A stretch of 64,000 nucleotides of DNA from Candidatus Neomicrothrix sp. UBA881 (GTDB taxonomy: Bacteria > Actinomycetota > Acidimicrobiia > Acidimicrobiales > MedAcidi-G1): the NCBI GenBank assembly GCA_002294285.1, contig DBFL01000069.1, forward strand, positions 9,854 to 73,853, in the 5' to 3' direction. The notes below the pieces were generated by a model. That model ran no database searches. It worked only from the letters and a program-made list of their open reading frames with translations, and had not been told where the DNA came from. Shown one piece after another: positions 16,565-26,720 of the stretch; positions within the stretch are counted from its first letter, which is position 1; each line of letters begins with the position of its first letter. The translations under genes and the position numbers were made by a program.

Positions 16565-17947
16565 TCATTTTGAAGCACTTAGATATTCGTTTACTTTCAT
16601 TTGTAAATGTCTAATTCTAACTTCCTGATAATTTCCGAGTGTCTGTCCTCTTTTGAGGCTCGATTTAAACCCACGCGTTTGCGCAGCTAAATTTGAAGTG
16701 TCCTGATCGTATATAACTCCTAAAGACCCAACTGACTCAACCAGTGTATAGCTTTCTTCGACTTCAAGATTTACGGGTTCAGGTGGACGCGGCGGGATCT
16801 TATTTTCTGGTTTAGGCCGAAGAAAAATAAGATCAAAATTGCAATAATCAGGATCAACTGGGTCAGGTCTAAATCTATAAACCATCGGCAATGACAAGCC
16901 CGGAAAGAAAAAGGCGTTTGGGAAAAGAAAATACTCAATTGAATCAATGGTCTCTGAAGTTGTTAAGTCTGAAAAATCTTTTCCATATTTGTCTCCATAT
17001 TCTTTTTGAAGGAGTTGCGCATAGAAATCTCTTGCTTTGACTCCTTCAGGAAGTTTCGGTACGGACTTGTCGTCTATTTTTCCTTTTAATAACCGCTCTA
17101 AGCGTTCTTGCTCATCTACGCCTATTTCTGTTGAACCATTACGGGATCCAATGGTGTGAACGAACCTGGTTACATTTTCGCCAAAAATGTCATACTGTGT
17201 CGGGGCTTCTGTTCCAGGTTTACCACCTGCGTGTGTCTCTCTTATGTGATAAGCCTCAATAAAAGCCTCTGCTGAGGCCTTCCAATTTGCTGGCAAACGC
17301 TTACACACATGGGTCTCTATATATCGGTCTTCTAGGTTCCAGTGGGAAAAGTGTTCAGGTAGAACTCCTAGGTATTCTTCTAACGGTTCAGCATTTTGAT
17401 CAAAATTTAAAAAAACAAACCCGCCCCATAGTCCTATTTTTACTTCTGGAAGCCTGTGGCTTTCTGCATCTACATGCGGAAAATCCCATTCCTGAGGCAA
17501 GTCAACTAACTCTCCTTGTAAAGACCAGGTCCAACCATGAAATGGACATTTCAAACCTTTGGTCACACCGCAACTCGCCGGAGGTTTTAGTTGTGTTCCA
17601 CGATGCATGCATGCGTTGTAATAAGCCTTTATTGACATGTCCTCCGTGCGAACAATTATTGCGGATAATTCACCGATGTCATAGACGTAATAGTCGCCGG
17701 GTTCTGGAATGTGTTCTTCTCTGCAAGCCCATTGCCATACCTTTGGCCATAGGTGTAAAAACTCGTCTTGAAGTCTTTCTTTCGATGTGTACCAGTCATA
17801 TGAAATATCTTCATCTCCCAGAAAAACATAGGATTCTTCCAAAAGAGGTGGTGAGACACCAGAGCCATCAGCAAGCAAATGTTCTCTAAGACTTGGTCCA
17901 GGAGCCCTCGCTTCACCAGGGTCTGAGATTTTTCTACTTTTAACCAT
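16565..17947 (-). CDS. Rieske non-heme iron oxygenase, large subunit
   Basis: A 460-aa Rieske-type oxygenase alpha subunit. The [2Fe-2S] ligands are C113-x-H115 and C134-x-x-H137 ([14 protein letters not shown]). The mononuclear iron site lies in [13 protein letters not shown], with H234 and H239. Electron-transfer partners (reductase, ferredoxin) are not adjacent. Its position divergent from two dimethylglycine/sarcosine dehydrogenase-like genes suggests an N-demethylating oxygenase of the glycine-betaine monooxygenase/stachydrine demethylase kind, but the family also hydroxylates aromatics and steroids, so the substrate is open. Seventeen residues at the N-terminus are unusually basic and proline-rich. 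Confidence 0.88.
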   Translation of the reverse strand: MVKSRKISDPGEARAPGPSLREHLLADGSGVSPPLLEESYVFLGDEDISYDWYTSKERLQDEFLHLWPKVWQWACREEHIPEPGDYYVYDIGELSAIIVRTEDMSIKAYYNACMHRGTQLKPPASCGVTKGLKCPFHGWTWSLQGELVDLPQEWDFPHVDAESHRLPEVKIGLWGGFVFLNFDQNAEPLEEYLGVLPEHFSHWNLEDRYIETHVCKRLPANWKASAEAFIEAYHIRETHAGGKPGTEAPTQYDIFGENVTRFVHTIGSRNGSTEIGVDEQERLERLLKGKIDDKSVPKLPEGVKARDFYAQLLQKEYGDKYGKDFSDLTTSETIDSIEYFLFPNAFFFPGLSLPMVYRFRPDPVDPDYCNFDLIFLRPKPENKIPPRPPEPVNLEVEESYTLVESVGSLGVIYDQDTSNLAAQTRGFKSSLKRGQTLGNYQEVRIRHLQMKVNEYLSASK

Positions 17948-17961
17948 TTTTAACTTTCGAC

Positions 17962-17986
17962 AAATACGAATCTAATGAACGTATTT
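17962..17986. promoter_or_regulatory. Inverted repeat in the Rieske/DMGDH divergent promoter region
   Basis: AAATACG (17962-17968) and CGTATTT (17980-17986) form a perfect 7-base inverted repeat with an 11-base spacer, a half-site spacing near two helical turns. It lies in the 125-base gap between the divergent oxygenase and dehydrogenase genes and is a candidate site for a shared regulator. No regulator gene is adjacent. Confidence 0.45.
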
Positions 17987-18035
17987 CTTTAACGCTAGAT
18001 CAGATCTTTAGATTCACAAAAATAAACCTTCAGAA

Positions 18036-18064
18036 TTGTTTTGGAAGTTCATCAAGTCTATCGT
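18036..18064 (+). promoter_or_regulatory. Predicted promoter of the DMGDH-like operon
   Basis: TTGTTT (18036-18041) and TATCGT (18059-18064) are separated by 17 bases. The -10 ends 8 bases before the ATG at 18073 and there is no ribosome binding site, so transcription probably starts at the initiation codon (leaderless). Confidence 0.5.
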
Positions 18065-18072
18065 TTTCATCT

Positions 18073-20520
18073 ATGTCGAAAGGAATTCCTGAAAGAGCTC
18101 AGGTGGTTATTATTGGCGGCGGAATTATTGGTGCAAGTGTCGCATATCACCTTACAAAACGTGGCATTTCAGATGTATTAGTTCTTGAACAAGGACAACT
18201 CACTGGAGGAACCACTTGGCATGCGGCAGGACTGGTTTCACAACTTAAATCGACTTACTCACTTACAAAATTGGCAACATATTCAGCACGTTTGTTCGAA
18301 GACTTGGAAGCAGAAACTGGTCAAGCAACTGGTTATAGAAAACCAGGGTCCATTTCAGTTGCAGCCGATATCGAAAGGTGGGAAGAGCTTAAAAGAGGTA
18401 TTTCCATGGCTTCAACAGTTGGAGTGGAAATTCGTGAAATAGAAATGGATGAATTAAGAGAATTCTGGCCACTTGTAAAAACTGATGATCTAGTTGGAGC
18501 GCTTTACATCCCTGATGATGGTGTTACTTCTCCAGTAGATACGACAATGGCTCTTATAAAAGGGGCGCGTAATGGAGGTGCTCAAATTTTTGAAGGAGTC
18601 TGTGTTGAGTCTTTAATACAAAAAAACGGTCTCTGTACAGGTGTCCAGACCGACGATGGACTGCGAATTGAAGCTGAAAACGTTGTAATGGCAGGCGGGA
18701 TCTGGACCAGGCAATTAGCTGAAACAATTGGGGTGAATATCCCCTTACAGGCTTGTGAGCACTTTTATATAGTTACTGAGCCTCTTGAAGGAGTTTTACA
18801 AGGAATGCCCACTCTCCGTGATCCTGGCAATTACACGTACTTTAAAGAAGAGACTGGGAAAATAATGGCAGGTTTTTTTGAACCGCGTGCAAAAATTTGG
18901 AAGCTAGAAGGAGTTCCAAAAGATTTTTGTTTTGGAACCCTCCCTGAGGATTGGGATCATATAGGACCCATATTTGAAGCTGCTTGTAGTCGCGTTCCAG
19001 CTTTGACTGATGCAGGCATTCAACTTTTTTTTAATGGACCGGAGGCATTTACCCCTGATGGAACTTTTTATTTGGGAGAGTCTCCAGAAGTGGAACGGTG
19101 TTTTGTTGCATCTGGTTTCAACTCGGTTGGAATTCAGAGTGCTGGCGGGGTTGGATGGGCTCTAGCAGATTGGATAATAGAGGGTCAGGCACCTATGGAC
19201 CTGACTAGTGTGGATATTTCGCGTTCGTTTAACTTCCAAAGTGACCTTGCTTACCTGGAGGATAGAATTTCTGAATCACTCGGACTCTTGTATGCGATGC
19301 ATTGGCCTTTCAGGCAATACGAGTCTGCTAGAGGAATAAGAATTAGTGCCCTGCATGAACGACTTGACCAAGCAGGTGCTGTTTTTGGCGAAACCGCTGG
19401 ATGGGAACGTCCCAACTGGTATGCAAATGAAAGTCAAGAGCGTGAATACAAATACTCTTATGGAAAACAAAACTGGCATTCAAATATGCTTGCCGAGTGC
19501 AAAGCCGTAAGAGAAGCAGTTGGCGTTTTCGATCAGAGTTCTTTTGCGAAATTTTCTGTAACAGGAACTGATGCTTTAGAAACTCTTAATTTGATTAGCG
19601 CTAATCAAATAGATGTTGAACCGGGACGTGGTGTTTATACCCAATGGCTAAATAAACGGGCCGGCATTGAAGCTGATTTAACCGTAAACAGAATTGAGGA
19701 TAATAAATTTTGGGTTATCACCTCAGCTGCTTCTCAAACTAGAGATTGGTCATGGTTGATGCGAGCGTCAAACAACAAATCCGTAAATGTTGAAGACATC
19801 ACCGATGCTTTCTCAGTCATAGGTGTTATGGGGCCTCATGCTAGAAATACTTTGCAACCTCTTGTCTCCACTGACTTATCGAACGAAAAGTTCCCTTTTG
19901 GGACAATTAAGAAATTGGAAATAGCGGGAACTGAATGTCTTGCGCTGAGAATGAGTTATGTGGGTGAACTTGGTTGGGAAATTTACATCCCTGTTGCAGA
20001 CTCGATAAACGTTTTCGATGAAATTATGAAATCCGGTGAAAATTACGGAATTACTCTTGCTGGTTACCATGCTATGAACTCATTGAGATTGGAATCAGGT
20101 TACAGGCATTGGGGGCATGACATTACACCGGTAGATACCCCTCTTGAGGCAGGTCTTGGATTTGCTATTGCATGGGATAAGCCAAACGGATTTATCGGAA
20201 AAGATGCCCTAATTGGTCAACGTGATAAAACGCAAGTAAAAAGATTGATCCAGTTCCGAATTGAAGACCAAGAAATTTTAAGCTACCACGATGATCCTGT
20301 TTTCAGAAACGGTGAACTAGTGGGTACGACTACTGGAGGAATGTGGAGTTATACACAAGATAGGTGTCTAACTATGGGGTATATAAGTAATAAAAACGGT
20401 GTGGACAAAACTTGGCTCGATTCGGGTAATTGGGAAATTGAGATAGCAACGCGTAAGTTTGAGATAACTCCTTCGATAAAAAGTTTTTATGATCCAAATA
20501 AAGAAAAAATCCGCTTATAG
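18073..20520 (+). CDS. Dimethylglycine/sarcosine dehydrogenase-like flavoprotein with folate-binding GcvT domain (copy 1)
   Basis: An 815-aa two-module demethylase. Residues 10-370 are a DAO-type FAD domain (dinucleotide motif [10 protein letters not shown]). The TWHAAGL motif includes H50, the position that carries covalent FAD in mammalian dimethylglycine dehydrogenase. An FAO_M linker follows to about 430, then GCV_T and GCV_T_C domains with [10 protein letters not shown] near residue 629. Known members oxidise N-methyl groups of dimethylglycine, sarcosine or related amines and pass the one-carbon unit to tetrahydrofolate. A close paralogue follows after 24 bases, so a tandem duplication with divided substrates is likely. 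Exact substrate unknown. Confidence 0.9.
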   Translation: MSKGIPERAQVVIIGGGIIGASVAYHLTKRGISDVLVLEQGQLTGGTTWHAAGLVSQLKSTYSLTKLATYSARLFEDLEAETGQATGYRKPGSISVAADIERWEELKRGISMASTVGVEIREIEMDELREFWPLVKTDDLVGALYIPDDGVTSPVDTTMALIKGARNGGAQIFEGVCVESLIQKNGLCTGVQTDDGLRIEAENVVMAGGIWTRQLAETIGVNIPLQACEHFYIVTEPLEGVLQGMPTLRDPGNYTYFKEETGKIMAGFFEPRAKIWKLEGVPKDFCFGTLPEDWDHIGPIFEAACSRVPALTDAGIQLFFNGPEAFTPDGTFYLGESPEVERCFVASGFNSVGIQSAGGVGWALADWIIEGQAPMDLTSVDISRSFNFQSDLAYLEDRISESLGLLYAMHWPFRQYESARGIRISALHERLDQAGAVFGETAGWERPNWYANESQEREYKYSYGKQNWHSNMLAECKAVREAVGVFDQSSFAKFSVTGTDALETLNLISANQIDVEPGRGVYTQWLNKRAGIEADLTVNRIEDNKFWVITSAASQTRDWSWLMRASNNKSVNVEDITDAFSVIGVMGPHARNTLQPLVSTDLSNEKFPFGTIKKLEIAGTECLALRMSYVGELGWEIYIPVADSINVFDEIMKSGENYGITLAGYHAMNSLRLESGYRHWGHDITPVDTPLEAGLGFAIAWDKPNGFIGKDALIGQRDKTQVKRLIQFRIEDQEILSYHDDPVFRNGELVGTTTGGMWSYTQDRCLTMGYISNKNGVDKTWLDSGNWEIEIATRKFEITPSIKSFYDPNKEKIRL

Positions 20521-20544
20521 AAAGATCCAGAGAACTTAGGAAAA

Positions 20545-22956
20545 ATGAAAGAAGAATATCAAGTCATAATTGTTGGTGGTGGTGCAATGGGAACCGGACT
20601 TATGTACCATCTGGCTCACGAAGGTTGGACTGACGTTCTTCTCATAGAGAAAGGTGAGCTCACCTCTGGTTCAACATGGCATGCAGCAGGTTTGGTACCC
20701 CATTTTATCGGGAGTCTCAATATGGCAAAAGTGCATGCTGAAGCACCAAAGTTGTATGCAGAACTTGAAGAGGAAACTGGACTTAGTGCCGGGTGGCATC
20801 CAACAGGAGCGATTCGTTTAGCTTTATCCGATAATGAGGTTGACTGGTTTCGCTATGTAAATGGCATGTTGAATCTGGTGGGAGTTGAAAGCCACCTCAT
20901 TTCTCCTAAAGAGATACTCGATCATCATCCTTTATTAGACATTAGTGACGTAAAACTTGGATTTTGGACACCCCATGATGGTTGGAGCGATCCAAGTAGC
21001 TCAACAAATGCAATGGCAAAAGGAGCACGTCAACTAGGTGCAGAAGTTGCGCGTCATACTCTGGTAACCGATATGAATCTTTTACCGAATGGAAAATGGG
21101 AAGTTTTAACTGATAAAGGTTCAGTCGTTGCAGAGCATGTTGTGAATGCTGCTGGATGCTATGCACCTCAACTGGGTGAGATGGTTGGTTATGAAGTTCC
21201 TATAGTTTCTGTGATCCATCAATACTTAGTTACTGAAGCCATACCTGAAGTAGCAGAATTGAATTTCGACCTTCCAGTAATACGTGACCCTAGGGCATCC
21301 TGTTATTACAGAAGAGAAATAGATGGATTGATCGTGGGACCTTATGAGCGCAAGGGCGCTGAGGTTTATGGAGTTGATGGGATTGATTGGGATCTTCATT
21401 TTTACTTAACGCCACCAAATCACGATGTATTGTTACCTTGGCTTGAACTTGCCGCACAAAGAATTCCAGTTTTTGCAGACGCTGGAATACATACAACTGT
21501 TTCTGGTCCAATTACCCATACTCCCGATTCCGGATATCTTATGGGACCCGCTCCTGGACTAAAAAATTACTGGGTTTGTTCAGGTGCTTCTATTGGAGTT
21601 ACTCAAGGACCAGGTGCTGGAAAATACCTAGCTCAATGGATGGTTCATGGTCAAACAGAAATAAATGTTGCAGAAATGGATCCGAGAAGATTTGGACCTC
21701 ATACTTACCCGAAAGGAGAATATGCGAGCGCCAAAGCAATTGACGAATTTCACGAAATGTACCAAGTCCGACCTCCTGGTGAACAACGTTTCGCCGGTCG
21801 GCCAATAAAAAAGACTCCTGTCTATGAGAAGTTTGATGACTTGAATGCACAGTGGATGGAAATTTTTGGCTGGGAGAGGCCTCAATATTTTGGTGAGTCT
21901 GAGAATCATTCATTTAGAAGATCAAATGCGTTTGAAATAGTTGGAGAAGAGTGTCGTAACGTTCGTGAAAATGTAGGAATTGCCGATTTAACTGCATTTA
22001 CAAAAATTGAGATAACAGGAAAAGATGCTTTAAGTTTGTTAGACCGGCTGTCAGCCAACAAACTTCCTTCCAAAGATGGAGGTATACGTCTGACTCATAT
22101 GCTTACAGCTCTAGGTGGGATCGAATGCGAAATGACGGTCACAAGATTGAGTTCGGAACGTTTTTATTTAAACAGTTCGATAATGGGAGAACTCCATGAC
22201 TTGGATTGGCTTAAGCAACACGTCAAGGAGGACGAAGAGATTTCAATTCGTGATGTTACTGATGAAATCGCGATTCTGGCTGTTAGCGGTCCGTTATCTA
22301 GAGACGTCATCCAACCTCTAACCGCAACAGATCTTTCCAATCAGTCTTTCCCTTGGTTGACAGGTCAAGAAATTGAGATAGCGGGCGTGCCTTGCGTGGC
22401 TCTAAGAGTTAGTTATGTCGGCGAATTGGGTTGGGAATTACACCATCCAATTGGCCAGATGCTTGATCTCTACGATGCTTTAATTGCTTCTGGCGCCCAA
22501 CACAAGTTAAGCCATTATGGCTCTTACGCAATGAACGCTATGCGAATAGAAAAGGCTTACAAAGCATGGGGGTCAGAGTTAACTACTGAAATCACACCGA
22601 TTGAGGCACGTCTGGAAAGGTTCGTCGACTTTTCTCGTAATTTCTTAGGCTCTGAAAAAGTGAAAGAAAGGCAGTCTGGAGAACTGAGCATGGTCCTTGT
22701 CTACTGTGAAGTTGAAACAAATGACACCGATTGCCGTGGCAATGAGCCGATCTTCGTTGGAGAAAATTTAGTTGGTCTAACAACTAGTGGGACTTGGAGC
22801 CACACCACTGGCAAAAGCATTGCTTTTGCCTATGTATCACCGGATTTAGAAGAACCTGGATCAATTTTTGAAATTGAAATCATGAATGAAAAATGCCGTG
22901 CTACCGTCCTAAAAGATGCAGTTGTTGATCCACTTAATGAGAAAATAAGAAAATAA
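20545..22956 (+). CDS. Dimethylglycine/sarcosine dehydrogenase-like flavoprotein with folate-binding GcvT domain (copy 2)
   Basis: An 803-aa paralogue of the preceding gene with the same domain order: FAD domain (IIVGGGAMGTG at 8-18), STWHAAGL with the putative FAD-linking H46, FAO_M, GCV_T and GCV_T_C with [10 protein letters not shown] near residue 622. An AGGA lies before the ATG. The stop codon directly touches the start of the MttB-family gene, so the three genes form one operon. Having two such enzymes in series fits stepwise N-demethylation (for example dimethylglycine to sarcosine to glycine), with both methyl groups caught as methylene-tetrahydrofolate. Confidence 0.9.
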   Translation: MKEEYQVIIVGGGAMGTGLMYHLAHEGWTDVLLIEKGELTSGSTWHAAGLVPHFIGSLNMAKVHAEAPKLYAELEEETGLSAGWHPTGAIRLALSDNEVDWFRYVNGMLNLVGVESHLISPKEILDHHPLLDISDVKLGFWTPHDGWSDPSSSTNAMAKGARQLGAEVARHTLVTDMNLLPNGKWEVLTDKGSVVAEHVVNAAGCYAPQLGEMVGYEVPIVSVIHQYLVTEAIPEVAELNFDLPVIRDPRASCYYRREIDGLIVGPYERKGAEVYGVDGIDWDLHFYLTPPNHDVLLPWLELAAQRIPVFADAGIHTTVSGPITHTPDSGYLMGPAPGLKNYWVCSGASIGVTQGPGAGKYLAQWMVHGQTEINVAEMDPRRFGPHTYPKGEYASAKAIDEFHEMYQVRPPGEQRFAGRPIKKTPVYEKFDDLNAQWMEIFGWERPQYFGESENHSFRRSNAFEIVGEECRNVRENVGIADLTAFTKIEITGKDALSLLDRLSANKLPSKDGGIRLTHMLTALGGIECEMTVTRLSSERFYLNSSIMGELHDLDWLKQHVKEDEEISIRDVTDEIAILAVSGPLSRDVIQPLTATDLSNQSFPWLTGQEIEIAGVPCVALRVSYVGELGWELHHPIGQMLDLYDALIASGAQHKLSHYGSYAMNAMRIEKAYKAWGSELTTEITPIEARLERFVDFSRNFLGSEKVKERQSGELSMVLVYCEVETNDTDCRGNEPIFVGENLVGLTTSGTWSHTTGKSIAFAYVSPDLEEPGSIFEIEIMNEKCRATVLKDAVVDPLNEKIRK

Positions 22957-24510
22957 ATGAATGAAGAAATTCCTTCAAAAAGAGCTGGTGGACGTAGTGC
23001 GCGAATAGCTAAACGGGCAGCCCCTCCTCCACCAGAGTCGAGAGCTGTCAAACCTGGCATGTCAGGTGGTTCTTTTCAACCTCTAAGCATTCCGCAGATG
23101 GAAAAGATTTTTGATTCTGCTCTCGACCTTCTTGAAAAAATAGGGATGGCGCAAGCCATTCCGGAATTCGTTGATCTTGTTACATCTAATGGAGGTACTT
23201 TCACTTCAGAAGAACGTCTTTTGTTTCCCAAAGACCTGGTTCGTTCCATGATTGATGCAGCAGCCAAGGAATTCACGCTCTTCGGTTTTGACGAGAAACA
23301 CAATCTTGAAATAGGGGGAGATCGCGTCCACTTTTCTACTGGTGGTGCCGCTGTACTAATGCTCGATCATGAAACATCTAGTTTTCGAGAAAGTCAGCTT
23401 AAAGACATTTTTAATATAGGAAGAGTGATTGAACAGTTAGACAACATTCATCTTTACGTCAGAACTGTTGTCGCACGTGATATGGAGTCGTCTAGAGAAC
23501 TAGATTTCAATACTGCGTATGCTGCAATGATTAGCACCACGAAACCAATAGGTACCTCTTTCTTTCATCCTGACCACGTTCATGAAATTTCCCAAATGTT
23601 CAATATAGCCCTTACAGGAGATCCGAATTCTGATGAATTCCGTAAACGTCCTTTCTGTATAGCAAATAATACTTTTGTTGTGCCACCACTCAGATTTGCT
23701 GAAGAGTCAACTCTTTGTATGGCTGAACAGGTACGTGTGGGGATGCCGATAAATCTCCTTTCAGCAGGACAAGCTGGTGCTACTTCTCCTGCCACACTTG
23801 CCGGATCTCTCACACAAGCACTCGCAGAATGTCTTGCGGCTTTAACCTGTGTAAATTTATTATCTCCTGGACATCCATGCACTATGGGAATGTGGCCTTT
23901 CGTGTCTGACTTAAGAACAGGCGCAATGTCAGGGGGTTCAGGCGAAGAAGCAATCCTCAATGCGGCAGCTGCACAACTGGTCAACTGGATAGGTCTTCCT
24001 TCTGGAGTAGCTGCTGGAATGGCTGATTCAAAATTACCTGATAATCAGGCCGGTCACGAAAAAGGAACTACAGTTACTCTTGCTGCCCAAGCTGGTGCAA
24101 ATATAGTTTTCGAATCAGCTGGAATGCTGGCTTCCTTACTTTCATGCTCACTGGAAGCATTAGTAGTTGATAATGACATGTTGGGATCTATTGCACGTAC
24201 TGTCCGCGGAATAGAAGTTGACGATGAATCTGTTGCTGTTGAGGTAATAAAGGACGTCATCGAGGGTCCGGGTCATTTTTTAGGTCATCCCCAAACTCTT
24301 GAGGTTATGCAAACTGAATACGTCTACCCCTTAGTTGGCGATCGATTGAGCCCTGATGATTGGAAAGACGCAGGTTCTTTGGATGTCAGAGTAAGGGCTA
24401 ATTCAAAGGTTTTAGAAATATTAAGTAGTTCTTTACCATCACACATTTCATCTGACGCAGATTCATTGATAAGAGAAATGTTCCCTATACGTCTAATTCT
24501 GGAAAACTAA
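22957..24510 (+). CDS. MttB-family (trimethylamine methyltransferase-like) protein without pyrrolysine
   Basis: A 517-aa TIM-barrel protein of the MttB superfamily. Archaeal MttB moves a methyl group from trimethylamine to a corrinoid protein and contains an amber-encoded pyrrolysine. Here the frame is uninterrupted, so this is a non-Pyl homologue like the glycine betaine methyltransferase MtgB. The N-terminus is basic and proline-rich; the core begins near residue 45. Its ATG directly follows the stop of the second DMGDH-like gene. No corrinoid-binding protein or reactivase is adjacent, so the methyl acceptor is unknown. Its operon suggests a quaternary or tertiary methylamine (betaine, carnitine or a similar compound) as substrate. 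The 3' end overlaps ald by 4 bases, tail to tail. Confidence 0.87.
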   Translation: MNEEIPSKRAGGRSARIAKRAAPPPPESRAVKPGMSGGSFQPLSIPQMEKIFDSALDLLEKIGMAQAIPEFVDLVTSNGGTFTSEERLLFPKDLVRSMIDAAAKEFTLFGFDEKHNLEIGGDRVHFSTGGAAVLMLDHETSSFRESQLKDIFNIGRVIEQLDNIHLYVRTVVARDMESSRELDFNTAYAAMISTTKPIGTSFFHPDHVHEISQMFNIALTGDPNSDEFRKRPFCIANNTFVVPPLRFAEESTLCMAEQVRVGMPINLLSAGQAGATSPATLAGSLTQALAECLAALTCVNLLSPGHPCTMGMWPFVSDLRTGAMSGGSGEEAILNAAAAQLVNWIGLPSGVAAGMADSKLPDNQAGHEKGTTVTLAAQAGANIVFESAGMLASLLSCSLEALVVDNDMLGSIARTVRGIEVDDESVAVEVIKDVIEGPGHFLGHPQTLEVMQTEYVYPLVGDRLSPDDWKDAGSLDVRVRANSKVLEILSSSLPSHISSDADSLIREMFPIRLILEN

Positions 24511-25643
24511 TTCAAACAGAATTCGAGTGCTTCTGCAGGATTCATATAATCCAGATTATGGGTTTCGGCTACTGCAGGTTCGCAAATATTTCCAGCACAA
24601 ACATTCAAACCATTCATAAAATTTGGATCTGATAAAAGAGCTTCTTTTACACCTTTATTTGTCAGAGTAAGAACATAAGGAAGAATTGTATTTGTCAAAG
24701 AAATTGTTGCAGTTCTAGGGACCGCCCCTGGCATATTAGCTACACAATAATGAATGACTTCATCTATAACAAAAGTTGGCGCGGAATGAGTTGTCGGGTG
24801 TGCTGTTTCTACACATCCACCCTGGTCGATAGCTACATCTACTATCACGGAACCTGATTTCATTTCAGAAACCATTTCTTTGTCAATTAACTTGGGTGCT
24901 TTTGCGCCTGGCAATAAAACTGCACCAACTACCAAATCTGATTCGAGAACCTCTGAAACAATTGCATCTTGATCTGAAAAAACAGTTCTGACTTTTCCGG
25001 AATATTGTTTATCTATAAAGTCAAGAATGTTTTTGTCTCTGTCTAAAACCACCACTTCTGCACCCATACCCACTGCAATTTGGACAGCGTTACTTCCAAC
25101 CACACCGCAACCGATCACAGCGACTCTGCCTGATTCTGCCCCAGGTGCACCGGCAAGTAAAACTCCTTTACCGCCGTTACTTGCCTCCAAACAGTGAGCA
25201 CCAGCTTGTACGGACATTCTTCCCGCAATTGCTGACATGGGAGTTAAAAGAGGCAAGGAACCTTGACTGTCAGTAACCGTTTCAAACGCTATACACGTAG
25301 CGTTTGATGCAACTAGGTCATCAGTCTGAGATTTATCAGCAGCCAAATGAAGGTAGGTAAACAGTGTGTGTTCTGAAGTTAACAATTTACGTTCATTTGC
25401 TTGTGGTTCTTTAACCTTGACAATTAGCTTGGATTCCTTAAACACTTCTTCTGCTGTCTCTAGGATCTTTGCTCCAGCTTTCTCATACTGGCTGTCATCA
25501 AAACCAGCTCCCTCGCCAGCAGTGGACTGAACAAACACCTGGTTTTTATGGTTTATAATCTCCTCGACTGCCGATGGAGTCAACGAAACACGCTTCTCAT
25601 CGGTTTTTATCTCTTTGGGTATACCTATTATTGTGCTTGTCAT
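24507..25643 (-). CDS. ald: Alanine dehydrogenase
   Basis: NAD-dependent interconversion of L-alanine and pyruvate plus ammonium. Family marks in the 378-aa protein: IGIPKEIKTDEKRVSLTP at the N-terminus, YLHLAADK with the active-site histidine, LTPMSAIAGRMSVQ, and the Rossmann motif VIGCGVVGSNA with D/R following for NAD. Length is standard. It converges on the mttB-like gene with a 4-base overlap of stops, and lies divergent from the VOC gene with a 90-base gap. It may recycle nitrogen from amino acids or from the amine cluster next to it, but this link is only positional. Confidence 0.95.
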   Translation of the reverse strand: MTSTIIGIPKEIKTDEKRVSLTPSAVEEIINHKNQVFVQSTAGEGAGFDDSQYEKAGAKILETAEEVFKESKLIVKVKEPQANERKLLTSEHTLFTYLHLAADKSQTDDLVASNATCIAFETVTDSQGSLPLLTPMSAIAGRMSVQAGAHCLEASNGGKGVLLAGAPGAESGRVAVIGCGVVGSNAVQIAVGMGAEVVVLDRDKNILDFIDKQYSGKVRTVFSDQDAIVSEVLESDLVVGAVLLPGAKAPKLIDKEMVSEMKSGSVIVDVAIDQGGCVETAHPTTHSAPTFVIDEVIHYCVANMPGAVPRTATISLTNTILPYVLTLTNKGVKEALLSDPNFMNGLNVCAGNICEPAVAETHNLDYMNPAEALEFCLN

Positions 25644-25733
25644 AACTTAATTACCTTCAATCACAGTGCAGGTTCATATTCTCACAAAGAAATATAAGAA
25701 AACAAAATTTTATAGACAAAGTTTAGGAGTGTC

Positions 25734-26207
25734 ATGATCAACGGAATTCATCATGTTGCCATATCAACGCCTAATCTAAACAGATTAGTTGATTTTTACA
25801 AAAACGTTCTTGGTTTCGAAATCGTATACGAAACTTCCTGGGAGAAAAGAGAGATAATCGACCAAATAGTTGGTTTAAAAAACTCTGCTGCTCGTTCAGT
25901 AATGCTCAGAGCTCACAACACTCATATTGAACTCTTCGAATACTCTGCTCCGGAACCTGTACCAGGAGATCCTAATCGGCCCGTTTGTGATCACGGCTAC
26001 ACACATCTGTGTTTCGATGTAAATGATATAGATGCTGAGTATGAAAGACTGTTAGAAGCAGGAATCAGATTTCATACCCCCCCTCCAAAAAGCGACCAAT
26101 TGGGAAGTGGTAAAATTAGAGCTACTTATGGTCGTGATCCTGATGGAAATGTAATTGAACTGCAAGAAGTGCTCGATCCAAATAGTCAAATTAAGTTATA
26201 TAAATGA
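25734..26207 (+). CDS. VOC (glyoxalase/dioxygenase) superfamily protein
   Basis: A 157-aa vicinal-oxygen-chelate protein with two beta-alpha-beta-beta-beta modules. The first opens with GIHHVAISTPNLNRLVDFY and the second with THLCFDVNDIDAEYERL; the ending GRDPDGNVIELQE provides the last metal-ligand glutamate. Putative metal ligands are H6 or H7 and E49-like and late glutamate residues, but I cannot assign the reaction. A strong AGGAG lies 5 bases before the ATG. It is 9 bases ahead of a SnoaL-like gene, and both probably act on the same small organic substrate. Confidence 0.85.
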   Translation: MINGIHHVAISTPNLNRLVDFYKNVLGFEIVYETSWEKREIIDQIVGLKNSAARSVMLRAHNTHIELFEYSAPEPVPGDPNRPVCDHGYTHLCFDVNDIDAEYERLLEAGIRFHTPPPKSDQLGSGKIRATYGRDPDGNVIELQEVLDPNSQIKLYK

Positions 26208-26216
26208 GGAGTTGAA

Positions 26217-26720
26217 ATGACTGATTACACGGATGCTGAAAAACAAATCATGAACTGTCTTCTTTCTTACACTCGAGGAATCGACAGGCTAGACCCAGAA
26301 GCAATAAAAGCTGCTTTTCATCCAGGAGCTTTGTTGGAGGGATATCAACCGGATGCATTTGTGCCAATTGAAGAGTTTGCTCTACCGGTTGTTGAGAGAT
26401 TAAAAAAGAGGTATTCCTCAACTCAGCATCGTCTATCTAACACGAAAATAGATTTTAAGAACAACGGAGCAATTGCGGAGTCTTACATTCTTGCTTATCA
26501 TGTCCAACCTGCCGATGATGACAATCCTGAAAGGTTATGGACTTTTAGTGGCAGGTATATCGACTATTTCAAAAACCAAAATGATGAGTGGCGTATATCA
26601 AAACGCTTTCTAAGAGCTGATTGGACAAGGATTGAACCTATTGATGAAAAAATGCCCAACAAATTTATCTTGGGTTCTAGGGATAAATACGACCCGATCT
26701 ATGGCCATATCGAAGACTAG
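26217..26720 (+). CDS. SnoaL-like/NTF2-fold protein
   Basis: A 167-aa protein of the nuclear-transport-factor-2 fold family (SnoaL_4 type). The pattern YTRGIDRLDPEAIKAAFHPGA, STQHRLSNTKIDF and the WTFSGRYIDYFKNQNDEW core strand are typical of dehydratase, isomerase or ring-hydroxylase small-subunit relatives. A GAGGAG ribosome binding site sits in the 9-base gap after the VOC gene, so the two genes are one unit. It converges on the PPOX gene with a 4-base overlap. No catalytic assignment is possible; it could be a hydrolase, an isomerase, or a beta-subunit-like partner of an oxygenase. Confidence 0.83.
   Translation: MTDYTDAEKQIMNCLLSYTRGIDRLDPEAIKAAFHPGALLEGYQPDAFVPIEEFALPVVERLKKRYSSTQHRLSNTKIDFKNNGAIAESYILAYHVQPADDDNPERLWTFSGRYIDYFKNQNDEWRISKRFLRADWTRIEPIDEKMPNKFILGSRDKYDPIYGHIED

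Noticed and set aside
17948..18072. Glycine riboswitch upstream of the DMGDH-like genes
   Set aside because: The 125-base gap has no glycine aptamer-like sequence, and the predicted promoter is too close to the ATG to leave a leader.
22957..24510. Pyrrolysine in the MttB-like gene
   Set aside because: No in-frame TAG occurs; the frame is continuous, so it is a non-Pyl homologue.
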